The notes under the pieces: generated by a model | Databases searched by the model: none | What the model was told of the DNA's origin: nothing | The model's input: only the letters and a program-made list of their open reading frames with translations | From: DASQPA01 sp963757335 | GTDB lineage: Bacteria > Acidobacteriota > Thermoanaerobaculia > Multivoradales > UBA5704 | Assembly (NCBI GenBank): GCA_963757335.1 | Contig: CAVWRJ010000024.1 | Span: 310,001-374,000 of the forward strand | Length of the DNA: 64,000 nt | Direction of reading: 5' to 3' | Part shown: piece after piece, positions 36,430 through 47,000 of the stretch | How the letters are laid out: every line of letters begins with the position of its first letter | How positions within the stretch are numbered: the stretch's first letter is position 1 | Made by a program: the position numbers and the translations under genes

Positions 36430-38310
36430 CTACCGCCAAGGCCGCGTCACCAACTTCGGCGCCTGCATCACCCGGAACACCGGCAGTAGTCCCACCCGCT
36501 CGTCGTAGTAGGGGGTGCGGCGGTACCACCAGCGGCTTCTTGCCGCGGGATCCTTGGCGAAGGCCTCGTCTTTCAAGGCCTCCTGCCACTCGGCCGCGAT
36601 CTTCGGGTCCTTGAGCTTTTCCTCCACGAGCCCCTCCAGTACCTGCGGGGCGATGTACTCCTTCTGCTCGAAGAGAGTCGAGAGGAGTCCCCAGGCGAGG
36701 AGGGAGTCGGGGGACTCGGGCTCCAGGAGCTCCACGGCGAGCTCGAAGTTGGGCTGTGTGGCGGGAATCCAGAGGGCGCCGGCGGGGATCTGCCGGCGCT
36801 CGTTGCTCCGCGCCACCTTGGCCTGGACCTGGGTGAGCCCCTGGTAGGACGCCTTGGCGAAGTCGGGGGAGGAGAGCCGCATCGTCTCCACCTCGATCTC
36901 GACCGGGGTCGCTAGCCTCAAGACCTCGAGGCCCTGGCCGCGGAGGACGGCCTCGATCCGCGGCCAGCCGGGGAGGACCAGGTAGCCGCGCGGCCGGGCG
37001 AGCTTCGCCGTCGGCCGCGAGCGGTGATACCAGGGGACCTCGATCTCGTGCACCTTGCCGCGCACGTAGGTGAGGAGCGGCTGGCCGGTGACGACCGAGG
37101 TCTTTCTCCCAGTCTCGTAGAGCGGCAGGCGGATGGGGTCGGCCTCGCCGCTCTCCTCCCAGGCGACGACGACCTCCGAGGGGGCCGCGTCGGGCTTGCC
37201 GAGGGCCACCTCGTGCGCCGCCGCCGCCTCGACCGCCTCGTGGAGCGCCCCGGGGTCCTTGCGGATCTCCAGAAGGAGAGCGGCGAGGAAGTCGCGGTTG
37301 GCGAGCACCCGGGCCTTGTAGGGCTTGTAGGAGTGGGTCTCGACGAGGATCGAGGGGATGTTGCGGAGCGGGAAGTAGGCGGTCGAGAAGCGCGGTCCGC
37401 CCACCCAGGAGCTGAACCCCTTGGACGGATCGTCGTGGTCTTTCAAGTCGACATAGGGGCCGACCCGGTGACCGGCCTTCTCGGTCGCGGCGAGGACCGA
37501 CGGCATGTGGGCGGCGAGCCAGGCGCCCACCGGGGCCGGCGCCTGGGGCGACTCGGCCCAGGAGTAGGTGAGCACCCAGTCGTGGTCGACCCCGTCCGTC
37601 ACGTGGTCGTCGACGTGGAGGTCGGGGTGCCAGGCGTTGACCAGGGCGACGAGCGCCCGCGCCTCGGGGCTCTCCAGCTTCATGTGGTCGCGGTTCAAGT
37701 CGAGCCCGTCCGCCGTGGTGCGAAAGCCCATCCCAGAGACCGGGCCGTTCTGGTTCGGCCGGTTCCAGGGCGACACCCGCTCGTGCCCGTCGACGTTGTA
37801 GATCGGCAGGATGAGGATCGTCGCCGCGTCCAGGAGCTCCCGGCGCCGGCCGAGGGCGAGGTCGCGGAGGAGCAGAAGGCAGGCGTCGTTGCCGTCGATC
37901 TCCCCGGCATGGATGCTGTTCTGGAGGAGGACGACCGGCTTCTTCTCCTTCTCCTCATCCCGGTCCTGGTCTTTCTTCTTACCCCGCTCCCGCTCCCTGG
38001 ACTCGTCCCCCTCTGGGGAGAAGACCTTCTCCTTGGAGAGGATGACGAGCGGCATCGGCCGCCCCTCGGCCGAGGTGCCGTAGAAACGGAGGCTCATCTC
38101 CGGCAGGCGCTCCTGGATCTTGCGGAGAAAGGCGAGGGTCTCCTCGTAGCTCGGGGTGGCCCGGAAGTCCGCGACCTCCGCCGGGGTCAGCCACTCGCGT
38201 GGGATGGGCGGCTCGGCGGGGGCGGGAACCGCTCTGGATGCAGCGATGGCGGGGAGGGCGAGGAGCAGGGAGGCGAGAGCTCCCGAGAGGGAGAGAGAGG
38301 GCAGGCGCAT
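36430..38310 (-). CDS. Secreted M14-family zinc carboxypeptidase
   Basis: Start at ATG 38310 (AGGAGG 9 bases upstream), not the longer upstream frame, giving signal peptide LSLSGALASLLLALPAIAAS. The 626-residue product has the M14 zinc motif NSIHAGEIDGNDAC (His134, Glu137), then DLNRDHMKLESPEA and DLHVDDHVTDG with the third His. A run of ~24 charged residues (ERERGKKKDQDRDEEKEK) interrupts the strand before the zinc motif, an odd insertion. The ~200 C-terminal residues are family-specific. Stand-alone gene; it abuts the convergent secreted hydrolase with no space. Confidence 0.85.
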   Translation of the reverse strand: MRLPSLSLSGALASLLLALPAIAASRAVPAPAEPPIPREWLTPAEVADFRATPSYEETLAFLRKIQERLPEMSLRFYGTSAEGRPMPLVILSKEKVFSPEGDESRERERGKKKDQDRDEEKEKKPVVLLQNSIHAGEIDGNDACLLLLRDLALGRRRELLDAATILILPIYNVDGHERVSPWNRPNQNGPVSGMGFRTTADGLDLNRDHMKLESPEARALVALVNAWHPDLHVDDHVTDGVDHDWVLTYSWAESPQAPAPVGAWLAAHMPSVLAATEKAGHRVGPYVDLKDHDDPSKGFSSWVGGPRFSTAYFPLRNIPSILVETHSYKPYKARVLANRDFLAALLLEIRKDPGALHEAVEAAAAHEVALGKPDAAPSEVVVAWEESGEADPIRLPLYETGRKTSVVTGQPLLTYVRGKVHEIEVPWYHRSRPTAKLARPRGYLVLPGWPRIEAVLRGQGLEVLRLATPVEIEVETMRLSSPDFAKASYQGLTQVQAKVARSNERRQIPAGALWIPATQPNFELAVELLEPESPDSLLAWGLLSTLFEQKEYIAPQVLEGLVEEKLKDPKIAAEWQEALKDEAFAKDPAARSRWWYRRTPYYDERVGLLPVFRVMQAPKLVTRPWR

Positions 38311-38783
38311 CGGGAACCTCCTGGTTTGGCGCCCGATCGTAACATCCTCTAAGAGGGAGGGGCCGGCCTCCCGCGATCGGGAGGCCGGCAAAGGGGATTG
38401 GGTGGCGGGGCGGGTTATTTCCCGGGGAGGGCCGGGACACCCGCGTTGGGGAAAGGCACCCCTTTTACAGGGCGCCGACGCAATGGACGGTCGGTGGCGC
38501 CCGGAGGCGTCGCCTGCCATCGCGGTGAGATCGGTTCAAAGTGGGAGCCCCTCGGGCTCCATAGATACTTACGTATAAGACCGGGACTTCGTCACAGGGC
38601 AGTCTCAGGAAGAAAGGGAGCGCCGGTTCCAGCGGGTTCGCTTCAGGGGTCTGTCGAGCGTGAGTGAGGTGGAATCGACAGACCGGGAGGCTCTCGCGGC
38701 CGCCATCCGCCCGGCGAAGCGCTGGAACCGGCGCCTTGAATCTGAGGAAGAAACGCCTGGTGGGAGAGGAGAGTTCCCGAGTG
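38311..38783. repeat. Gene-free 473 bp with nested inverted repeats
   Basis: Main structure: GCGCCGGTTCCAGCG (38620-38634) pairs with CGCTGGAACCGGCGC (38720-38734), and inside it GGTCTGTCGA (38648-38657) pairs with TCGACAGACC (38675-38684), a 115-bp cruciform-like element. AGGAAGAAA occurs just outside each arm, possibly direct repeats. A further hairpin, GGGCGCC (38470-38476) with GGCGCCC, and GGAGCCC-CTC-GGGCTCC (38545-38561) lie upstream. A promoter for the M14 gene must lie near 38320. No credible ORF. Confidence 0.6.
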
Positions 38784-39764
38784 TCAGCGAGGAGAGCGGG
38801 GAGAGCGGGGAGCGCGGCCGCGGTGCAGCGCCCCGGCCATCGTGCCCGCGGCCTGGGCGAGGACGGTGGCGGCGAGGGCGGGGAGGAGGAGGAGCGGCTC
38901 GCGGACGCCGGCCCGGGCCCAGCCGGCGAGGGTCCGGCCGGTCTGGACGACAGCCCGGACGGGGCTCGCCAAGAGGAGCCGCCAGGTTCCCGTCTCGTCC
39001 TCTCTCGCCGTGCCGTAGGCCTGGCGGTAGCTCCGGGAGAGGAGCTCGCCCAAGCCGGGGCGGCCGTGGTGCTGGGCGACGGCGCGGGGCTCGAACCAGA
39101 CCGGCACCCCCCGGCGGGCGAGCTCGGCCTGCCAGGAGCGCTCCTCTCTCCCGTCGCCATCCGGCAGCTCCTCGCTGAAACCGTGAGTGGTGAGAAAGGC
39201 GCCGCGGCGGACGGAGAGGTTGGCGGGCGGATGGTGGGGGACGTGGGCGGCCGGGCACCCCGGATGGATGTCGCCGGCGTTCGCGTAGTACTCGCAGCGG
39301 CCGGTCCAGGGGAGCCCGGCGGGGAGGGCGAGCGAGCCGCCGACCACCGCCTCGCCAGCGTCGTGGGCGGCCAAAAGCGCCTTCAGCCAGCCCGGCGAGG
39401 GGGTGCACTCGACGTCCAGGAAGATCACCGGGTCGCCGGTCGAGGCGGCGAAGCCGCGGTTGCGCGCCGCCCCGGGGGAGCCGCCGGGGACCCGGGAGCC
39501 GAGGAGGAGGGCCCGTGCCCCGGCGGCGCAGGCGAGGGCCGCCGTCTCGTCGGTCGAACCGTCGTCCACCACCAGGACTTCCAACTCGACCCCGCGCGGC
39601 GCCTGGTCGAAGACGATCCCCACCGTCCGGCCGATCGAATCCGCGGCGTTCCGCGCCGGGATGACCACCGACACCCGCCGCAGGGGGGCGGGGGGAGGGA
39701 GGGGAGGCGAGGCCGGTGGGGCGGTGCGGGTGAGGGGCAGCCTCAGAATGCGAGGTTCGGGCAT
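38784..39764 (-). CDS. Family 2 glycosyltransferase
   Basis: A 326-residue GT-A protein starting at ATG 39764. The fold begins after a Pro-rich leader with RRVSVVIPARNAADSIGRTV, then LEVLVVDDGSTDETAAL (nucleotide-binding Asp), GGSPGAARNRGFAAS and VIFLDVECTPSP in place of DxD. The acceptor-side block includes HHPPANLSVRRGAFLTTHGF and EERSWQAELARRG (catalytic acid region). A C-terminal hydrophobic stretch (PLLLLPALAATVLAQAAGTM) suggests membrane association. No polysaccharide cluster is adjacent. Confidence 0.85.
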   Translation of the reverse strand: MPEPRILRLPLTRTAPPASPPLPPPAPLRRVSVVIPARNAADSIGRTVGIVFDQAPRGVELEVLVVDDGSTDETAALACAAGARALLLGSRVPGGSPGAARNRGFAASTGDPVIFLDVECTPSPGWLKALLAAHDAGEAVVGGSLALPAGLPWTGRCEYYANAGDIHPGCPAAHVPHHPPANLSVRRGAFLTTHGFSEELPDGDGREERSWQAELARRGVPVWFEPRAVAQHHGRPGLGELLSRSYRQAYGTAREDETGTWRLLLASPVRAVVQTGRTLAGWARAGVREPLLLLPALAATVLAQAAGTMAGALHRGRAPRSPRSPR

Positions 39765-39817
39765 GGTTCTTCCTCCTATAGATATAGCAGGTGTCGTGCC
39801 AGGCGGTATAGGATGAT

Positions 39818-39907
39818 CGGGACAGCTGGGGGAGCCGCGAGGCTGAGAGTCCGGAGCTGCCGGACGACCCTTAGGACCTGATCTGGGTAATGCCAGCGAA
39901 GGGAAGC
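39818..39907 (+). promoter_or_regulatory. TPP riboswitch (thi box) upstream of thiC
   Basis: The conserved TPP aptamer parts appear in order: GGGGGAGCC, then GCTGAGAG (39842-39849) binding the pyrimidine, ACCCTTAGGACCTGATCTGG and TAATGCCAGCGAAGGGAA binding the pyrophosphate. Spacing is normal. It precedes thiC by about 90 bases. Confidence 0.95.
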
Positions 39908-39932
39908 GACGCCGAGGGCCGGATCGCCCCGG

Positions 39933-39968
39933 AGCCGCACCTTCTACCCGGTGCGGCTTTTCCGTTTC
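39933..39968 (+). terminator. Riboswitch expression-platform terminator
   Basis: AGCCGCACC (39933-39941) pairs perfectly with GGTGCGGCT (39950-39958), followed by TTTTCCGTTT. It lies between the TPP aptamer and the thiC start, so TPP binding most likely ends transcription here. Confidence 0.82.
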
Positions 39969-39994
39969 TGGGACGTTCGAGAGGAGACTTCAAG

Positions 39995-41980
<1,986 letters not shown>

Positions 41981-41998
41981 GGGAGGGTCTTCCGGATC

Positions 41999-43360
41999 CT
42001 AGGACGCCGTTTCGAAGCGGAGGCCCGGGTTGCTCTGCGCTCGCCGGAGGTAGCTCGTGACCTCTTCCACCAGCTGCACGGTCGCCCGCTCCTGCTCGGC
42101 AGCCCGCTGGAAGAAGACCAGGGCGACCAGCGCCTCCCGGTGGATCTCCCGGGAGATGAAGATCGTGTGCATCTCGGCGGCGAGCTGCCGGGTCTCCGTT
42201 GTTCGGCCCTGTCCCAGATAAATCTTTGCGAGGTCCAGGCAGGCGAGCGCGGCGTCGTAGCCGATCCCCTCGGCCACGAACTCGTCGCGGACGAGATGGA
42301 GCTTGGCCTCCGCGGTATCCGTCTGTCCGAGGCCCGACTCGAGCTGAGCTTCGGCCCAGAGGACGTTCAGGCGATCCGCCCGGGTCCCCATCGGCAGGAA
42401 CTTGTGGATCTCGGGGAGGAGAGCCTTGGCCTCGTCGTAGCGACCGAGCTCGGTCAGGTCGACTAGGAGGTTGTTGAGCGCCGCCAGGGCGAGGCGGGGC
42501 TCCTTCCTCGTATCGATCAGATCGAGGGCCTCGAAGAAGAGGGAGATCCCTTTCTCCTGCTCGCCGGCATGGCCGAGGATCATCGCCTTGCTGACGAGCG
42601 CCCGGCCCTGCCGGTGGTTCTCGTGGATTCGGCGGTAGATCGAGATGACCTGGTCGATCGTCGCTAAAGCAAAGTCGAAGCGGCGCTGCGAGCGCAGGAG
42701 CGAAGCCTTGAGATCGAGGACCCGGGCCCGCTCCAACGGGTCGCCGCTCCCCTGTTCTAAAAGGGACTCGGCTTTCGCCATGGCGGCCTCGGCGGCCTTG
42801 AAATCGGAGAGGATCCGGCGGGTGTTGCCGATATAGGCCCAGGCCCGAGCCCGGAGGTCGTTCGCGAGAGCGTGGTTCCTCTCTTCCGGCAGGATCCGAT
42901 CGGCGACCTCGAGAGCGAGCCGAGCGGTCTCCTCCGCCCGGACCGGCTCCTCGCGGTTGAGAACGGCGCACTGCTCGAGGAGCAGGTCGACTAAGGCCGC
43001 ACTATGGAAGCGCCGGTCTCGAGCGATCCTCTGCCGCTGCTCGGCGAACGGCCGGCTCGCGAGCTCCGCGGCGAGTTGGGGAGCGAGCTGGCGCTCCGCC
43101 TCGACTTTCTGGATCCGTTCGAGAGCCTTGGCCTGGAGGCGTTCGAAGACCCCCTCGTAGTCCGTGGGCTCTTCTTCGGGCCAGCCTTTGCGCGCCAACC
43201 GCTCGAGGACCGCCACTCCCCCTGCCACCTCGCCGCGCAACCGGGACCGGCAGGGAGCGCAGGCCGAGAGATGCCGGCCCGCTTCGATCATCCCCTCGGG
43301 ATCGAGGTCGGATGCGGCGAAGCGTTCGAGGATTTCCAGGTTCAGGTGGGTCGCGGGCAT
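41999..43360 (-). CDS. Anti-sigma-like zinc finger (zf-HC2) fused to TPR repeats
   Basis: A 453-residue soluble protein starting at ATG 43360 (GGAGAG upstream). Residues ~5-45 hold the zf-HC2 pattern HLSACAPCRSRL, as in anti-sigma factors. The rest is a TPR superhelix (AEETARLALEVADRILPEER, AEAAMAKAESLLEQGSG, DEAKALLPEIHKFLP, ALACLDLAKIYLGQGR). There is no membrane segment, unlike classical anti-sigma factors. A sigma factor partner is not seen next to it. The small secreted peptide gene and the DUF3857/TPR gene lie upstream on the same strand. Confidence 0.75.
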   Translation of the reverse strand: MPATHLNLEILERFAASDLDPEGMIEAGRHLSACAPCRSRLRGEVAGGVAVLERLARKGWPEEEPTDYEGVFERLQAKALERIQKVEAERQLAPQLAAELASRPFAEQRQRIARDRRFHSAALVDLLLEQCAVLNREEPVRAEETARLALEVADRILPEERNHALANDLRARAWAYIGNTRRILSDFKAAEAAMAKAESLLEQGSGDPLERARVLDLKASLLRSQRRFDFALATIDQVISIYRRIHENHRQGRALVSKAMILGHAGEQEKGISLFFEALDLIDTRKEPRLALAALNNLLVDLTELGRYDEAKALLPEIHKFLPMGTRADRLNVLWAEAQLESGLGQTDTAEAKLHLVRDEFVAEGIGYDAALACLDLAKIYLGQGRTTETRQLAAEMHTIFISREIHREALVALVFFQRAAEQERATVQLVEEVTSYLRRAQSNPGLRFETAS

Positions 43361-43551
43361 CGGCTCTCCTCTCGCGTCGCCTTCCGGACAGGTCGAGAAA
43401 TCGGGTCGCCTCGAAGCCAGGGTCGATTGAGACCCATGGGGTACACACTGATTATCGCACTATTTTGTGTACAGGAAGCTAGAGGAGGGGAAGAAGTGGT
43501 CATTCATTGCATTGCATGCATATGACGATTCCCGAAAGGTAGGAAAGGACG

Positions 43552-43581
43552 GGCGCCGGCCCGCCATTCGGGACCGGCGCC
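43552..43581 (-). terminator. Probable terminator after the small peptide gene
   Basis: GGCGCCGG (43552-43559) pairs with CCGGCGCC (43574-43581), extended by CCG/CGG inside. On the minus strand the hairpin lies 11 bases past the stop at 43592 and is followed by the pyrimidine-rich CGTCCTTTCCTACCTTTC. Otherwise the gap 43361-43591 shows nothing. Confidence 0.6.
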
Positions 43582-43591
43582 GGAGAGGTCT

Positions 43592-43825
43592 CTAATGATT
43601 GGAGAAGGCGCCGTTCGGGTCGATTCGCGAGCCGTCCGCGCCCCAGATCCGGCTGAAGGCGCTCCAAAGCCGCTCCAGCAACCCCTGGTGCTCGAAGGTG
43701 ACGGCGGCGGAGCTGTCGTTCGGCCCGTTTCTGACAGCTCGGGCCTCGACGGCCGCGGGCAGGAGCGCGAGGCCGGCGAGGAGTAGAGACACGGAGAGGA
43801 CACGGCGCAGCGGGGAACAGGACAT
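43592..43825 (-). CDS. Small secreted peptide of unknown function (77 aa)
   Basis: ATG 43825 with AAGGAGACTGTC before it gives signal peptide VLSVSLLLAGLALLPAAVEA, then a ~45-residue mature part containing HQGLLERLWSAFSRIWG and ending ADGSRIDPNGAFSNH. The Trp-containing amphipathic helix followed by an IDPNG tail looks specific. It has its own AT-rich promoter region (43826-44007) and a terminator-like hairpin, so it is a real transcription unit. No function is known to me. Confidence 0.65.
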   Translation of the reverse strand: MSCSPLRRVLSVSLLLAGLALLPAAVEARAVRNGPNDSSAAVTFEHQGLLERLWSAFSRIWGADGSRIDPNGAFSNH

Positions 43826-44007
43826 GACAGTCTCCTTTGGAGGCGGGATAGGCACGGCCGGACAGGCGAGGCCGCGGCCGCCTCTGGCTAAGAGTGTGCC
43901 ATTACGAGGCTCTGGCGTCAGCGGAATTAGATATTTCAGGCGGGATGAACGAAAGTTATCCGCTTTTTGATAGATCTCAAATACTTTTTCGCTCCACTGG
44001 AATCGAC

Positions 44008-47000
44008 CTACCGGCTGGCCTTGCCCGGGCCCGGCAGTGCGGCGAGCCGCCGCCGGGCGAGACGATAGGTGGAGGTGGCGTCCGGGTTCTCGGTCTCTCT
44101 CGGACCGGGCGTCACCCGCTCGTAGTAGCCCCGCGCCTCCGCCGCCAGGCCGTACTGCTCGGCGAGCCGGCCGAAGACGAACCAGTCGCTCGACTGCGGT
44201 ACGTCGCCGCGGAGCTTGATCGCCTGGAGGATCACCCGGTAGGCCTCCGCCGTCCTGCCGGTCTCGGCGTAGAGCGCGGCGAGCGTGTGAAGGCCGGGAT
44301 AGCTCTTGTACCCAGAGAGGGTCGCCCCGCGGCGGGCGGATTCGAGATCGGCGTCCTCCACGCGCCCGCTCACCAGGGCCGCCCAGGCGAAGTTGTTGAG
44401 ATCTCCGGCCTCCGCGCCGCCGGCACGGGTCAGCCGTTCCCGCAGGCGGAAGAGCTGGTCGAAATCCCCTTTCCGCATCGCCACGGTGGCGAGGGCGCGG
44501 AGGGCCGACCGGTCGTCGGGGTGCGCCGCCAGCCGCTCCTCGGCGGCAGCGTGCATCTCGTCCCAACGTCCCTCCTGGGCGAGGAGGCCGCTCTCCAGGG
44601 AAAAGACCGCTCCCGAGGACGGCCAGGCGGCGACCAGCCGGCGGGCCACCGCGAGCGCCTCGGCCGGGTGCTGGTGGGCGCGGTGGGCCACCATCAGCGC
44701 GATATCGAAGGCCCCCTGTCGCAGGCGGTCGGTGGCCGCTTCGCGGCAGCGGGTGAGGACCGGCTCCATGTCGTCGTGCTTGCTCCCGGCGAGGAGAGCG
44801 GCGGCAGTGCAGCGGGTCTCCTCCTCACTGGCGGCCTCCTCCTTGCGCCCCTGGCGCCAGAGGAGGGTGGCGAGAGGAACCGAGAAGGGATCGTCGCCGG
44901 CGGCCGGGGGGGAGGCGGGGAGAGCCCAGTCGAGCCACTGCCGGGAACCGGTCCAATCCTTCTCCTGCACCCGGCGGAAGGCCTCGGCGGCGAGACCCAC
45001 GGTGAAGCCCTCGAAGGCGGCGAGGCGATACTCGCCCCCCTCGCGGACGACATAGAGCAGCCAGCTTTTCCTGGCCTCGCCGCTCCCCACCTGGAGCTCG
45101 ACCCGATACCCTCGGGCATCGTCCCCCTCGGTCACGGCTTCGGCCTGCGCGAGCGCCAGGTCGAGAGCGACCTCCGGCGGCAGGTTGGCCTCCTGGGCGG
45201 AGCTCCGTGCCCGCGCCGGCACCTCGCTCCAGGCCTCGGGGTCGGCCCGGACCCACTCGCGGAACTGGCGCGAGAGGAGCGCCTCTAAGTCGCGGCCGGC
45301 GTCGGCTGGGGTGTCGGCGAGGAAGAAGACGAGCAGCCGCCTGGCGAGCCCGGCGGGCTGGTCGAGCGGGATCTTCAGATCCTCGTGCCGCCGGGTCTTC
45401 TTGAGCAGGTCGGCCTGGGTGAGGAGAGTGGCGGCCTGCGGCGAGGACCGGCTGGCGGTGGCGAGGAGGGCCGCCGCCTCGCCGTAGTGGCGGAGGAGGA
45501 GGAGAACCCCGGCCGCGCCGGTCAGCGCCTCCAGGCGCGTCTGGGCGTTGCCGTCCCGCCGCTCGGCTTCGAGCGCCGCCGTCTCCGGGCCGTCGGTCAG
45601 CGCCGTGGCGACCAGGTTGAGCGCCAGGCGCTGGGAGCCCTGGAGGACCTGGCGGGCCTCGGCCGCCCTGCCGAGCCAGAGCAGGTCGAGGGCGATGCCG
45701 TCGGTCGCCCCGTCGGCCTTGAGCTCGTCGCGGAGCGCCCGGCGCTCGGCGAGGGCACCTGCCAGGTCGGCGCCGGGACCGAAGTGCCGGCCGAGGGCGT
45801 CGTGCTCGAGGAGGAAGGCGAGCTCGGTGCGGGTTTCGGCGTCGGCAGGGTCGAGCTGCCGGGCCGCCCGCCAGGCGGCGAGGGCGCCCGTGCGGTCGAA
45901 GCCGGGACCGAAGCGGCGGCCGATCTCGTCGTGCTCCAGGACCCAGGCGAGGGTCACCTCCGCCGCGGCCGAGCGGGGTTCCAGGGCCACCGCCCGGCGG
46001 GCCTCCTGGCGCGCCGCCGTGCCCATCCCCCCTTCGAGGAGAGCGCGGGCGAGCCGGGTGTGCGGCTGGGCCTTCGCCGGAGCGGCGGCGGCCAGCCGGC
46101 GGAACTCCTGGAGCGCCTCGCGCACCCGGCCGGCCGCCAGGTGGGCCTCGCCGGTCTGGTCGAAGGCGAGGACGACCGTCTTCTCCTTGAGGAGCTCGCG
46201 GTAGGCCGCCCGGAGCGCCGCGAACTCCTTGGGGGTGAGGCGGCGCTGGCCGGAATCGAAGCGGAGCGTGGCGGTGACGGTGCCGTCCGGGCCGGCGGCA
46301 TAGGCCTCCCCCAGGGTCGCCGTGCCGAGGGTCCGGGTGCGCGCCTTGGGCAGCTCGCGAACGGCATAGCCGGCGGGGGGGACGATGCGATAGTGGACTT
46401 CGAGGACGAACGGCTCGGCGAGCACATAGTCGGCGTGGCGCGGGGTCTCGTCCTTTCCCTCTTTCTGATCCTTGAGCTCCTCCGGCAGGCGGCCGCAGAG
46501 CGCCGCTAAGGGGATGCCGACCGCCGCCTGTCGCCGATCGGTGAAGCCGCGGGTGGAGCGGGCGGTCTCCAGGCGGAGGCGGAAGGGGTGGGCGAGATCG
46601 GCGGGGTCGGAGCTCTCGAAGCCGTCGAGGCTCTTGGCGAGCGAGAGCTCCGAGGTGGTGAAGTACTCCTCCATCTGTTTGCGGATCGCCGCGCGGTCGG
46701 TGTCCGCGAAGAGCTGGCGGAGGTTGCGCCCCGGCTCGCCGCTCGTCTCGCTGACCAGTACCTGTCGGGCGAGACCGTCGTCGGCGAGGAAGACCTCGCG
46801 GGTCTCGACCTCCCGGTTCTCCGCCGCGGTCGCCTCGGGGGTGTGGAGGAGGCCCGTCGAGTCGCCGGCGGCGACGAGCGCCAGGCGCCCCTGGTCGCCC
46901 GCCGGCAGCTCGCCGGCGCGGGCGGAGGGGGCGGTGGGGTCGATCCACACCGCCGGTGCCCCGGGGACGAAGACGATGGCGTGGTCGAAGCCGCCGAGGC

